A stretch of DNA of 64,000 bases from Orobanche coerulescens (Eukaryota; Streptophyta; Magnoliopsida; Lamiales; Orobanchaceae), in the NCBI GenBank assembly GCA_033398695.1, contig CM065818.1:34124001-34188000 (forward strand), written 5' to 3'. Shown one piece after another: positions 21,839-34,346 of this stretch. The translations under genes and the position numbers were made by a program. Within the stretch, counting starts at the first letter, position 1. Each line of letters starts with the position of its first letter. The notes under the pieces were generated by a model, which searched no databases, had not been told where the DNA came from, and saw nothing but the letters and a program-made list of their open reading frames with translations.

Positions 21839-24800
21839 CTCCCCCTGTGTCGAGCACTAATACAACAATGGTGCAGAAGATGTTGCCTTCGTAAATACCT
21901 ATTCCAAGCCAAAACAAAACCCCATGGGAAAAATAAAGGCTTGATGAGGAAAAGATTGCAACGCACCAACATAACATGTCATGTATACTCCCCCTGATGT
22001 ATACATAATGACTCCTCCTGATGAGTACCTCAAATCATAGGAGTCAGATGCCAAGTTGCCCTCACAATTATACCAAGAAAAAACCCAGTGGGAAAATACC
22101 TCTTGGTCTAAGTTGAACATAAGTACAACGCATCATTGTATGGATGTTCTCATAGGTCGCCTCGTTAAAAACCTTACCAAGTGAAAACCCAATGGGAAAA
22201 AACAAACCTTGGTCTAAGGACAAAAAGAGTGCGACACATCCAAAGTGCAGAGTTGCTAAAGACTTATCCGAAAATCAAGTTTTCTAAAGTCTTGACCTTA
22301 ATATACTAAATCAGTCATAACTTCTTCGATTCAATAGGTATCAACGAAACTGTAAGAACTTATGAAAACTAGACACCCGTAGGTTTTCATTAACAGACAG
22401 TACGTAACCTAGATCGACCTGAGCAGATCACAAAGCTCTATCGAAGTTGACTCAGTAAATTACCGGATATATCATGTCCTACTTTGCAACAATAGTCATA
22501 TGTCACTCAACATGATGGATGTGATCAAATGGTTGATTTCCTTGGAAAGTAGACACAGACCTTTCCAATGGTACCAATTTCACCATTTTCCAACAAGTGA
22601 GCTGCCCTGTAGATCATATGGGAGATAGACCAACACATTCGGGGCAAATTCGGGTATTGGTTTTCAAGTGTCCTTTTATCGAGACAGGGCGAGCTTCAAG
22701 CTTCTTGTCAATCACAGACATTGCGTGAGCGCATCCTAGGCCATCATCACAGTGGCTTTACCGGATTATTACGAATGAGTATATCGAGTCAAATATGAGT
22801 ACATAATACCGTATTTTTCTCTTAAGACTGCATCATCACTTGAGTGAGCCAAGTCTTATGATGACTTCGACTAGTCATTGGGAATCATATAGGCATTACT
22901 TTATCGTCTCTTAGATTGCCTTAAACCGATTGATGAATACGCATCATCAAGTGTCCCCAAGATCCTTTCATTCTTAACTTTGAATTTAACTGAATCTCTT
23001 AGTCTCACAAGAGTACATCACTATAAACCCTTAGTTTTACACGCAAAAGCTTCATATCTCTTCCAAATCAAGTATATAGTTAGTATGCGTTCCCGACAAT
23101 CACTTGTCGACGCGCTCCGTGGTCAGGAGCCACTTGATTTGAGTCTGATCCACCACGAGATCCTTTTATCACTTAACTTAGTTCCCCACTAAGATAAGAT
23201 TTAACCACAAGTTGCACGTCAGTTTTTGGGAAACTATCTAACTGAAAAGATAGTGGATGTTATAATATCCATTACGATTGCACAACTTAGTTTCGTGTCA
23301 TCGTAGTTGATTACAGTGCGTTCATGAGAAACCTCGCGCTATGAGGTGAGTTTAACTCCTTCTCTCACTCGCTTTAACAAAGTATATGGATAGATCTTAT
23401 CTTTGGAGTGTCGGCACCACTTCAACAAAGGGCTATCACTTTGTTCATACTGAAGTCGCATATATTTCCATTTTAGGCCAATGCTACAACGTTGTAGATT
23501 TTCAACGAAGTATGGTTTGACTAAACTCACATTCCACATCCTCATGTACCGGCTTTATTCATAGAGTACTCTTTATGGATTGGCATTCATTGAGGCGTCC
23601 CCCAATGATGACTGTAATCCAGAATCACATGAGACGGATGAGTTCATTTGATCAGATGATCAAGTTTCATGTACCAAACTCGCATACATTCTTAGCGAGA
23701 GTATTTATCGAACCAAGTGGCATCCCAATACTCGATGATATCCACAGCCTAGTAACACCGTCTACCACAATTTGTGGTGTTACCATATCACCATTCATAA
23801 GTGACGAACGTCCATGACCGGACACAATCCTTGCAGACATGTTTGCAGCATGTATTTAATCTCGTCACTTTAGGAAACTTGGTGAGGCACAGTAGGGACA
23901 AACTACGACAATTCCAAGTCGTTCTACTCGAACATGATTGTTCGCATCTCCCCCTAACGACGGGAAGACTGACTCATCAAAGTGAATTACGAGATCGTCT
24001 GCCAAGGTATATTTTAAATGGACTGTGAGTGAAAGCACATGTCATATTCATTATTTATAACCCATCATAATGCGTTGTGGTAATGCACTTTGGCACATGA
24101 ACATGTGGACGATAAAGGTTTTTCATTGTTAATGTAATCCACTTAACAAAATGCATACTGTTACACTCGTAACTAAGCATTTGAATGATGAGAGGTATAG
24201 GTGAGTATGACATGTTAACCTATGCTACATAACCATAGCTACTCGTCTTGAGAATCCAACAAAACCACCACCATGCACCATCGGGATCGAACATAAATAA
24301 ACGATTGAACCGATGATAGGCCGTTGGTTTTATCGAACCTATAGTGCTTTCTTGAAGAGTTCACTCCCTTTACCAGCCCCAAACACCTCAAAATTTCGTG
24401 AGCATGTATAAACGGGTGTTAGTATTCCAATACCATTAACTTTGTGGTCAGAAATCGGTCGAAAAAACATCGAATTGGTTGTTGGGACGGCTGGTGGTAT
24501 GTGAAAAATTCATTTAAGTGGTTCACCTCCTCCCAAGTCTCCAAATGGAACCAAAATTTGTGATAAGGTAGCCTTGGATGTTAGGAAGTACTCGTTAAAA
24601 TTTCACTTTAAGACTTGGCCTAAAAGTGGGTGAACCGACCTTTACAATGACTGGTCCGCAAGTTGGACAACCATATAAACTCAGGTTTCATCAACTTATC
24701 AATCATTTTCAAAGGAACAACATAACATATAAAAGTTATCACTTGAGTACGACCATTTGTGAACACCATCATAGCATCATAAGCCATCCAGGCTAATACT

Positions 24801-27672
24801 TATGATCATGCATGTATAAGAACTTGGTGAAAAGGAAGGACTCAGCACCATGCTTATGCGAGTCGCTACATTATTCTCTTTAGCATAGGAGGGTGTCATC
24901 TCCTAATCGTGCCAAAGAATAGGCTTAAATCAATGAACATGGCTAAGAAGGATCATTGTAGGGTCTTTGGCGTCACACATGTTTATAAAAACAAGACGCG
25001 GATGACATAAATATCATCATCGGTCATGAGCCCTGCTCACGACTCCACCAACGTATTTTGATGTCTTTGATCCATCTAGCTTTTTTGTTCAACGAAAAAA
25101 TGATGTCCATAGAAATACCGTGGTATATGGATCATCAAACTGTCCAAACTCCGGACTATTAAAGCCTAAATGTGTCAATATCCCAATACATCTTCGGGTT
25201 ACAAAAACCGTTGCAAGCTGGACCATATTGACTCATGAATATTTTTTCTTTTCACATATCTAATACAAGTGATGCATAAGATTTTATTTCTCACAAATCA
25301 CAATGAGATTCTATGAGTGATACACTTTGGCATATATATCATCGAATCATAACATGGTTCAATTGTTATGGAACATATGTGACTAGAAAACGCCATTCGG
25401 CATTCAACAATTTGAGCATTGTATCACTCATTAATTGTGATGACCTATTAATCATAGTCACAATGGATTTATAACACGAAATCCAAAAATATCGTGTTTC
25501 TTGAAAATAGCTTAATACGCACTCAATTTCGCTTGCAAAATTTTACAAACATGAGCATAGCGAACACTCCAACAACATAGAGATTTTATACCTAATACGA
25601 TCAAAATGATCTATCATATTGAGTGCATAACATGGCAAGATTATATGCCTAAGGGGCAAAATCACGACACAAGCATGGTGTAAAACTACCATGCATAGGC
25701 TCGACCTTCTTATAAGGGTGCGTATTTTGGGTTTTCCCAAGGAAACTGTTTTTCAACATTTGAACGATGATATTTTAGCTTACAATGCATATCAAAAATT
25801 TCATCATCTATGGCAAATTTGGCCAAAAAGAGGTTGAAAACATGTGTCATAAGACCACTTGCAAATTTAATATGGGAACCAAGTTGGTTGGGATAAAAGT
25901 TAGCACAATCGCTGGAAATAAAATTCCGCACAGCTTGATTTTTGTTTACTAAAACAGCTATAACTCCCTTGTTAGGATGGATATGGACGAACGGTCTGAT
26001 TTTATGGAAACTAGACTTGCGTATCTTTCTATCCATATATTGTGCACCATATGGATCATTAAACTCAGATCACAGTGCATGTTTTAATTGGCTCCTTTAG
26101 TATTTCCCAAGTTTAGTGAGAAAACAAGGTTGAGACCATTGCCAATGGCATAAGTGTTGATGTAAATACATGGCAATGCCAGCCATAGGCGCGTTTAAAC
26201 GCAGCAGGGTGTTCGATTCCTTATCTCGACTAATGATCCTTTCGGTAACTCCAACTTGGTAGACTTGCAAAGAAATTAGGAATGTCGGTACAGCTAAGGC
26301 TGTTTAAAAACTACTGATTCCGTTTGAACTTTCAAAGCATAAACAAATACCAAGGAGGATGCGCCTAGTCATGATCAAATGTGTAGACAAAATCCACCAA
26401 AGTGCATCAAATCAACCAAGAATTTTAATTCTCAATTTGCAAGTATACGTCATAATAGCCGTGTTATATGGATGCAACGCGGTGCATCAATATTAAGCAT
26501 TTTGAACCATGAGACATAATGAATATACCATAACCAACTCGTCTTGACCATCCAATAAGATCGACTAAACATAGTCAAATGTATAAGGCACGTGCATTTA
26601 TAAATACTCGGAAAAGTATTCGGACCTATATTCATACGAACTATAATCGAGGTCAACGAATTCATGTATTTACCGCAATATGCCATTGCTTACATGTTAA
26701 AATTCATGAGAATTACTCGTACATTCTTTCATATATCATATTGCAAGGACACGGTGCATGACTACACCCACATGCAATATTGTATTTAGTAGGATGAAAG
26801 ATGGAGTTTTCCAAGTACGGGATTGGGTCAAGACCAACGTGGTGGTCGCTCAATTCAACGTGACAAATCCGTCACAAATCGATTTTAATCACGACATATC
26901 CGTCGCAATCGATGTTTGTCCCATTTGTACGTCACAAATCCGTAACTAATCATGAACAAGTCATAACTTTACCGTTACCGGCAATGTTTATTTTATTCAA
27001 TTGTTGGTTTAAAATCGACAAAACGGCGACGTCAAATCGCACCCAAAATATGGTGTATGCAACAACTACAAATATCGGCTTTCAACAATTATCCGTGACT
27101 CTCCCAGGACCGTCACACAGTTTAGTTCGACATCCGAGAGTGATACCATCTCTCATAGTCTCATCCACCGCAAAGTAGCGTGGGAGATAAAAAACTCAAT
27201 TCCCCAATTCCCAAAAAAATTCTCAAAAGAGAGGAATTAAAAAAATGGGAACTTTAATAAAATCTTACGTGAGTACTCGGTTCCATATTTGTTTTGATCC
27301 TTGAACGGGAGCTTCTCTCCATATGAGCAATATATTTTCGTGATACTCGATTCCATATTTACTTTGATCCTTGAACGGGATAATAAATATGGCTTCTCTC
27401 CATATTTTGTACATCATCATGAGCAACATATTTTCCTATATTCACGTAAAATATAAACATGGTAAGATATATAAGTGTAAAAATCAATGAATAAACGAAT
27501 CATTAATTAGGTAAATATGGAGAGTTGAGAAACGTCCGGAAAGGGCTACTGGGCTCGATAATCGGCCGAAAAAGGACTTGGGCGCGGCGGTGCAGCAGCT
27601 CGATATTGGATGAGGCCGGATATCTAAATTTCTTTATAAAAATCTACTTCTGTTAGGCAGCAGATTCAGTAA

Positions 27673-28495
27673 GAAATACTACTCAGAATCTGATCTCCAC
27701 CGTTGAATATATAGATATTTGTGTTGGAAAGTTTTTTTCAGCAATTTCACATCGATCGGACGGTTAACGAATCGAGAAACATGATTTTAGTACGACTGTG
27801 CTGTGTAGAAAATTTGCGCGTGGAAATTCTCGTCTCTCGTTTTTTTTTTCGATTTTCTGCTCCTTTTTTTTTCTTATAGGAGTCCTGGACAGACGAGATC
27901 TACAGACGGGTCGGGCTATGTCAGCTTTAAAATTGGGACCGGTGAAGATGATCGGAGCGGTCACGGACAGCGACGTGCGAATCGGATCGACTGGAGTGGT
28001 GCGATGGCAACGGACTTTGCGAACGGAAGTCGCGCGGCTAAGGGCTACTCCTATGGATCTGATTCCGGCGATGACCGAGGAAGGGTGATTTCAGACAGCA
28101 GAGGGAGGATCTGATTTCAGCCTTGAGCGGCAAGAACGCGGGTTGCACGGGGTTGGCCGATGGGTTCGTGAGGAAAATGGCTGGCTGGTGGGTTGGACAT
28201 GGCTTCTGGTCGCGAGAGCGGAAGCAGCAGCCGGCGGAGGTGGCTGAGCGCGACGGCGGTGGAGGGCTAGGGTTTTTGAAGCCCGTTTTTTTTAAATTTG
28301 CTTTTGTTTGTGTACAGTTTATTCGGGAAATACTCCGAATCAGATCTCCACCGTTGAACTTGTAGTTATGTATATCATTAACATGTTGTCAAAATTTAAG
28401 GCTGATCCGACGGTTAACGAAGCAGAAAACACAAATTCCGCGTGGTCTCGTAGTGTAGAAAATTGACGCGCGGAAATCACGATTTTTTTTTTTTT
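27673..28495. repeat. Internal direct repeat pair in element G
   Basis: Copy 1 (about 27673-27845) and copy 2 (about 28326-28495) share AATACT.C.GAATC, GATCTCCACCGTTGAA, CGACGGTTAACGAA and GTGTAGAAAATT, with diverged sequence between. Each ends in a T-run. The 480 bases between the copies have short frames in both directions but no recognisable product. Confidence 0.65.
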
Positions 28496-28555
28496 TGAAT
28501 TTCGAAAATTCAGAGAGGAAAAAAATTCTACTGTTAGAGCAACGTGCTGATAACG

Positions 28556-28783
28556 TGTTTCAGAAGAAAGTAAAAGACTGTAAATACGAGTCAATCAATT
28601 GTATTCATAACACTGATAGAGTCCTACCATTACAATGAGAGTCCTTCCATACATAGGATTCCTAGATAAGGTAAGACATCTAATAGGATCCTACTACCTC
28701 TAGAAGGATCTAGAACCTTTCTTCTGTGTATCTACAATCAGTAATAGGTAAGACACATCACGAGAATAATAATTCCCGAAACA
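28556..28783 (-). repeat. Right (5') LTR of element G
   Basis: It begins TGTTTCAGA and ends CCCGAAACA, giving inverted TGTTTC/GAAACA ends. The primer binding site lies at 28543-28555 directly to its left. The target duplication ACTAC follows at 28784-28788. Confidence 0.87.
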
Positions 28784-29068
28784 ACTACTATATAAATTTG
28801 GTGAGCTAAATTAGAATGCTATGTCAACAAGAAACTTTCGTTGCAAGTAAAACAATAGATTATAAAATTTATACAGAGAGAGAAAAAATAACCAAAAAAT
28901 CAAAAAATACTCGATAAAATTTTGATTTGGATATTTCGAGTGATGTAAACGAAAGAAACTATATCTAAAATATTTAATACGATTCAAATAATTAGTACGA
29001 CTATTCTTTTTCAGTAATCGAGAATCTCAGCTCTACTTAAAAGTATGACTATCATAATATAGAGAATT

Positions 29069-29307
29069 GTCCGCATGGGCAGCTCAACTGGTTCCTGGGT
29101 AGCAGATTGCTATAAGGACGCAAGTTCGAGTCCCGGCAGCCACACTGTGAGAGTTTTATCCCTCCATTGCGGGGGATAGCTCCTTGTGGGCACCAGGCAC
29201 TGTTCCTCCCACCTAGAGGACCGTTGAGTCATCATGATTTAATTCCTCCACCAGTCCCTATCGGGCCGAGGGATTAGAGCCCTGGGGGCGAGGGATTTCG
29301 CCTTTTG
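29069..29307 (+). mobile_element. tRNA-derived SINE, 239 bp, with a perfect 20-bp target duplication
   Basis: The 5' part carries an RNA polymerase III box A (TGGGCAGCTCAACTGG, 29076-29091) and box B (AGTTCGAGTCC, 29123-29133) at tRNA-like spacing. The body follows and ends in a T-rich tail (TTTCGCCTTTTG). CTATCATAATATAGAGAATT stands immediately before (29049-29068) and after (29308-29327) with no mismatch. The identical flanks indicate a young insertion made by a LINE enzyme. It is not a tRNA gene: there is no acceptor-stem pairing or cloverleaf. Confidence 0.88.
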
Positions 29308-29327
29308 CTATCATAATATAGAGAATT

Positions 29328-29539
29328 CTTTTAGTAGTGATTGCATTGTTTGTGGTATTATTATTTAATATCAATGTATTGTGTTTGATCTAATCACTTT
29401 TTCATTTTTATATTATGTTACACACTTTAAAATAGAATCTACGATGATGTAATTAATGTAGTATTTGGTGTTAAAAGGACCATTGACGGACATTTCAAAC
29501 AAAAAATGGGTTAGAGCTTAAAAAATATATTAAATTATA
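29328..29539. other. AT-rich intergenic stretch
   Basis: I see no gene, repeat end or regulatory pattern here beyond AT-rich sequence. The same holds for 29770-30260, between the first Stowaway element and the Harbinger-like element. Confidence 0.5.
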
Positions 29540-29767
29540 CTTCCTCCATCTCATAAGTATAGCCATTTGGGTGAGTAGCACGGAACAGATCTTAACAAAA
29601 ATGGAAAGAGAGTATGACATTATAGAAAGAAGTAGTGCGTTGAGTGGAGAGAGTGTGTGACTTTATAGAAAGAAATGGTAAAATGATTTACTAAAAATGA
29701 AGTGTACCTATTCTTTGGAGACGGACTGAAATGATAAAAAATGTATATACTCAAGGGACGGAAAGAG
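29540..29767. mobile_element. Stowaway-like MITE, 228 bp
   Basis: The left end CTTCCTCCATCTCAT pairs with the inverted right end AGGGACGGAAAGAG. The pattern follows the CTCCCTCCGTCCC consensus of plant Stowaway elements, and both sides are flanked by TA. It is non-coding. Confidence 0.75.
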
Positions 29768-30814
29768 TATATTCTTTTGTGAATTTATAAAGACAGTTAG
29801 TTTTCTCATTTTTTTTATATATAATGCTAACTTCACTATTGCAATATTAGTTTTAAAGTATATGATTTAGAATCTTTAAAATTTAATTATGTTAATGCAA
29901 TATTTTTATCATTATATATAACTATTTTATAATGGATATTTTGATTTTAAACATTAAATTTAAGCGTTAAAATATATTTAAATATTTAGATTTAAATGTG
30001 TGATTTTATAATTTTTAACTTATACAATGGCCCATTATGCCTGAATCTCGCCAGGGTTAGAATTATGTCGGTGACAGTTTATATTATGGACGGGAGTTCA
30101 TGATGTTGAAAATGTAAAAAATAAATTAGTGAAAAATATAATACCTCAATCAATTCATCACGTCTATGTCTTTTATAGTACTTCCTAAATTCATATTGTA
30201 TTGTGAACTCAAATCCACTTAACATAACAATTTTGAATTTATATATTAACAACTCTTTTAGGAGTCGTTTGATTCGTCAATATAAAGTATCACATATGAG
30301 TTTAGAATAAACAAAAATAATACCAAGTGTTTGGTTACCGATATATTAATTTCTAAAACCCATACCTCAAACCTATGAGGTATAGAATTTGTATACCTTA
30401 GGGGAGGGGAGATGTGGATATGAAGTTTATACCTCCAAATATAATATTAAACTAAATACATGACATTTGTTTCTCTGCAAAATAAAAAAGGAAACATATA
30501 AAAATATAGTTATTCTTATAACTTTATAAGTAATAAATAATAATAAAATTATTATTATTAAAACTTATAATTATATTATTAAATAATATAAGTACAATTA
30601 TTATTATTGAATAATTATAATAATAATAGTATTTATTTAATTAAAAAATAGTAATTAATAAATAATATTAGTTATTATTAAGTTATTATTTTACATTATT
30701 ATTTAGTAATAATTCGATTATCTAATAAAGTAATTATTTAATTATAAGTAAGATTGATAATATTTATTAAATAATAAGTAAAAATTAATAATTAATCAAT
30801 AATTACAAATATAT

Positions 30815-31035
30815 TCCATCTGTCCACGAAAAGTGTGGTCTAGAGGGAGTGACATAGTTTTTAAAAAAATAGAGGAGATGTGTATTTTTTAGTAGAAAAA
30901 GTGGAGAAGAGATGTATTTTTTGGTGGAGAAAGAGTAATATTTTAAGTGGAGTTATTTTTATTCATGGAAAGACCACAATTTTTGTGGACTACCCAAAAA
31001 GAAAATATGACCACATTTTTCGTGGACGGAGTGAG
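30815..31035. mobile_element. Stowaway-like MITE, 221 bp
   Basis: TTCCATCTGTCCACGAAAAG at the left pairs with the inverted right arm CTTTTCGTGGACGGAGTGAG-like sequence, allowing a long hairpin that includes GTGTGGTC/GACCACAT. TA flanks both ends. There is no reading frame of its own. Confidence 0.8.
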
Positions 31036-31069
31036 TATATATAATTATTTTTTAATATTATTTAATATA

Positions 31070-31269
31070 CTCCCTCCGTCCCTTATAAGTATTCCAATTT
31101 TGCATTTTAGTTCGTCCTTAAAAATATTCACATTTTACTTTTGGAAACTACTTACGACTTATCCCTTCTATTTGTTGGTCTTCTTTTCCACGCATTTACA
31201 CACTTACCTAAAATTTTATTAAAACTCGTGCCAAGAAAGTATGTGAACACTTATATAGGACGGTGGGAG
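31070..31269. mobile_element. Stowaway MITE, 200 bp
   Basis: The left end CTCCCTCCGTCCCTTATAAG is the Stowaway consensus. The right end TTATATAGGACGGTGGGAG is its inverted partner. TA flanks at 31068-31069 and 31270-31271. Confidence 0.85.
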
Positions 31270-31830
31270 TACTAATTATTAATCAATTAACCATAAAGTA
31301 GTTTTAATAACAACTAACATTACTATTATTCAATAATAATTATTATTTGTTAATAAGAATAAATATATTTTAGTTACTATTTAAATAATAAAAATTGTTG
31401 ATTATATACGAAACATATTATTAGTTATTATTAAATAATAATAACTATTATTAAATAATAACAAGATTATTTTTTAAAGATATTAGCTGGAAGAAATATA
31501 AAAAATAATTTTTAATTCTTGATTCTAAAATATTTGAAACTAAAGACCAAGAAGGAGGTTTATTTCAGTCCACCACTAAACCAAACACACGATATCAAGA
31601 ATCAAGTTCCAACTTATACTACCTTAATTCGATTCCTGATTCCAAACTTATACCTCAGAATGAATCAAACGACCCACACGCAAGTAATGAGCTGATTTGT
31701 TAGGGTTCTTTACATATCTATATAATATTTATAAATTAATTATACAAATCTAACATAAAGAAAATAATTCCAAAACTGAATACTTGCAACTAGTAATTTG
31801 TTTGAGAAAATTATCAAATTGGTCTCGTAT

Positions 31831-32193
31831 AACCAAACCAAACCAAACATACCCAGTATATCCCGCTCAGAGCAGGGTCTGAGGAGGGTAAGATGTACGC
31901 AGACCATGCCCCTACTAATTACGGTAGGGGGGCTGTTTCCGTAAAGACCCTCAGCTTAGTGCACAGCAACATATTGAGTGAAAAATACAAAGGGAAGCAT
32001 ATGCGAAAAACTCAATACCATACCTGAGTCCATAGCTTAATCCACATGGGACTTACCTAAGAGGAATTAGGCTACTTCACTCCCGATGAACGCTACTCAA
32101 ACAGAAGAGAGGTTGACTCCGCACACAGCTCCCTGTCAAAAACACACCACACGCAAAAGGCAATAGGATAAAATATACAATAAATGTAAAAAT
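31831..32193 (-). mobile_element. SINE-type insertion (Au-like body) in the left arm of element F
   Basis: AAATTGGTCTCGTAT (31816-31830) and AAATTGGTCCCGTAT (32194-32208) form a 15-bp target duplication with one mismatch. The insertion contains GCAGGGTCTGAGGAGGGTAAG, TGTACGCAGACCATGCCCCT and GGCTGTTTCCGTAAAGACCC. I recall these words from the complement of Au-family SINEs. The rest of its 363 bp is not recognised, and no box A or box B is obvious, so the head may be a fusion or decayed. Confidence 0.65.
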
Positions 32194-32280
32194 AAATTGG
32201 TCCCGTATGTGGGACCAATTGGCCAAAAAAACACATCTGTCTCCGGCGGACCAAAAAACCCCACATCTCTCCCCTACTTT

Positions 32281-34346
32281 TGTAACACCCCCAAGTTATT
32301 CAGGGTATATTACAGCGCCGTGAGCCCCGCCGTGGGACCCACAAGGCTAAACATACGCGGAACTATAAACTTGACCGATAAGGTCTACATACAATAGAAA
32401 GAAAGACGATACAAATGGTATTCGAAACCATAAACAATGAAACCATATACATCACTGCACAAATCAATACCTCGGCAACACAGGCCGGAACATCAAGGAA
32501 ACTGAAATACAATACTCGAGTATTTAAAAATCCATTCCAGTACAACAACACTGAATGGAGGAATCCAAGAAAATAACCGGAGACAAGACACGGATCACAC
32601 TTGCCCATCATCTTCATGCCGACCTGCACTGCCTCTGTCCGCTCTCTCGGAACTCGAAATACATGAAACGTATTTCCCCCATAAAGGGGTTAGCCGTCGA
32701 ATAGCTAGTGCAAGTATAACAATATGAAACATAATACTCCTCGACAATAAAGTAAATGTAATCCGTCAATTCATCAATATCCGTCAATTCATCAATGTAA
32801 GACTAGTATTCCGGAATGACTAAAATCTCAAGACGTACGTGAATGCCGTAGAAACGGTTCGTTCATATCATACGCCGTTACATGTAGGAATGCCGTCAAA
32901 ACGGTTCGTTCATTACATGCCAACATTATTTCATATGAATGCCGTAGAAACGGTTCGTTCATATCAACCATGGAATCGCACCAGAGGCTACGAAACCCTC
33001 AGAGGACCATAGGCCCGTCCCGGAGTGGCTAGAAATAATCATACCATCAATATTTCATACTTTCAAAGTCGAGAACGTACAATCATAAATGTATACTTGC
33101 CTTAATAAACGTTACCGAAGATCCCGAAGAACACGGTTCGACCGGGAAGCTTGAACCACGAAGAAGACAACGAACGGAAGGGTTTTGACTCGAGTTCTTC
33201 ACAAGAATTCGACCCTAACAACATAAATTCAATAAATCATCGATCATACGAGGAAGAATAATCGTAGAACGCCCGAAAACCCCTCTATGACATTTTACCG
33301 GACACCTTCAAGGCGTCGGTCAAGAACTCGACCAAAACAACGAATCGATACGATCCAACCATGGGATAACAAGGGAAATGATACAATACATCTAAATAAT
33401 CATCAATCCATCACAATCCTAAGTTAAATCGGATTAAACGGACGAAATCGAACAAAATACCCAAAATCCCCAAAATTAGATTTGGAAAATCAATTCGATT
33501 CGCTCGATCAAAGGATGTTATAGGATGGATGATTGATGATATGAGCTCCAAGACTCCATGGATATGTTGTTAAACAACATGGCTTCAAGCTTAGAACACG
33601 CCAGTGCGGAAGAGGAGAAGAAGAAGGTGAAAATGGCAAGAAAAACGTCTGCGGGGCCTTTTATAGGGGTTGATCGTCACGGACACGGCCCGTGCCGGTC
33701 GGGCACGGTCGTGTTGCACGCTTGGCCGACAGGACTCGACGGTGTCCCGCTTGACACGGTCGCGGCGCCGAGGGCCTTTCCGACAATGACCCGCCCGACA
33801 ATGACTTCAAGATGACTCGACCGCGCTGCACGACACGGCCGCGGCCGGGCGATTTATCGGTCGGCTTATTCGGAAGGGTACGGCACGGGCCGTGTCGGAC
33901 GACACGGCCGAGTTCGGTCGGCAGAAACTTCGGCATTTCTGGACGAGTACGGCACGGGCCGTGTCGGACGACACGACCGAGTCCGGTCGGCGGTGATCGG
34001 CCAAAATGAGCGGGTGAGCTAAAACGACCATAACTCTCTCGTCCGGACTCCGATTGACTCACCGTTTGAACCATTGGAAAGTTAACTCGATGATATATAA
34101 TATGGCAAAGATTCAGAATTTTTGGAGTTTCCAAGAATTTATGGTGATTTAACAAAGTCGAACTCATACGTGGAAAAGTCGCTAAAGAACACGGAATTCA
34201 ACAGAACGATATCGAAACGAACTCGGATGACAAAAAGTATAGAATTAACCATTTCTCAGGATGACGAAACGGTCCCAAGCAAGTCGTCAAAATAGACTTC
34301 CGCCAAAAATAGAAAATTTCCGGGGATCAAAATTACGGGTATTACA
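32281..34346 (-). repeat. Left (3') LTR of element A, 2066 bp
   Basis: It starts TGTAACACCC and ends GGGTATTACA. At 32841-32965 three copies of GAATGCCGT(A/C)(G/A)AAACGGTTCGTTCAT, able to form hairpins, repeat at about 50-bp spacing. The last ~350 bases, including CGTCCGGACTCCGATTGA and ACCGTTTGAACCATTGGAAA, are shared with the LTR of element C. A minus-strand promoter lies at 33657-33991. Confidence 0.9.
33657..33991 (-). promoter_or_regulatory. LTR promoter of element A: TATA box and ACACGGCC/GGCCGTGT palindrome block
   Basis: On the minus strand a TATA box (CCCTATAAAAGG, 33657-33668) lies just downstream of a GC-rich block (33675-33991). The block is filled with copies and half-copies of CGACACGGCC and its inverse, for example ACGGCACGGGCCGTGTCGG repeated at about 33881 and 33950. 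The right LTR has the same arrangement (TATA 39948-39959, block about 39966-40285). Regulatory role is inferred from position. Confidence 0.6.

Larger units (their letters stand above)
21602..28783 (-). mobile_element. Coding-free copia-type LTR element (element G, LARD-like, 7.2 kb)
   Basis: Short LTRs (237 and 228 bp) bound 6.7 kb, and ACTAC flanks both sides (21597-21601 and 28784-28788). On the minus strand the primer site next to the right LTR reads CGTTATCAGCACG, a form I recall from plant copia elements. A purine tract (CACAGGGGGAGT) sits next to the left LTR. Three copies of a 'CCAAG...AAACCC(A/G)TGGGAAAA' module occur at about 21903, 22069 and 22178, the last preceded by GCCTCGTTAAAAACCTTACC. 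This module is familiar from the 3' region of plant copia elements. The interior, about 22250-27640, contains no reading frame I can assign on either strand, so it must be mobilised in trans if at all. Confidence 0.75.
21296..29035 (+). mobile_element. Small hAT-like element (about 550 bp) split by element G
   Basis: The left end TAGGGCTGAGACT at 21296 pairs with the right end AATCTCAGCTCTA ending at 29035. The flanks are CTTAGAAG (21288-21295) and CTTAAAAG (29036-29043), an 8-bp duplication with one mismatch. Without the 7.2-kb insertion at 21602-28783 the element would be about 550 bp, AT-rich and non-coding. TAGGG-type ends and an 8-bp duplication fit hAT MITEs. Strand is arbitrary. Confidence 0.65.
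30261..31675. mobile_element. Candidate Harbinger/Tourist-like element with two nested Stowaway MITEs
   Basis: The ends GGAGTCGTTTGATTCG and GAATCAAACGACCC are inverted relatives. GTGTTTGGTT occurs inside both arms, a word common in Tourist/PIF-Harbinger ends. No clear 3-bp duplication is visible: TTA lies on the left, with no match on the right. The interior is extremely AT-rich with TAATAATAA-type runs and no transposase. Two Stowaway elements sit inside it at 30815 and 31070. Confidence 0.42.

Noticed and set aside
25543..26036. Minus-strand frames inside element G as gag or pol
   Set aside because: No zinc knuckle, protease, integrase or RT motif could be found, and the frames are short and overlap randomly.
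27798..28365. Plus-strand frames in G (96 and 80 codons) as a captured gene
   Set aside because: They lie in the diverged internal repeat region, antisense to the element, with no recognisable domain or splice structure.
29069..29141. Possible tRNA gene
   Set aside because: Box A and box B are present, but there is no cloverleaf or acceptor stem, and the unit is flanked by a 20-bp duplication, so it is a SINE.
33661..34167. 168-codon minus-strand frame in LTR A
   Set aside because: It consists of translated GC-rich palindromes plus LTR sequence. The matching right LTR breaks the frame, and no protein family is recognisable.
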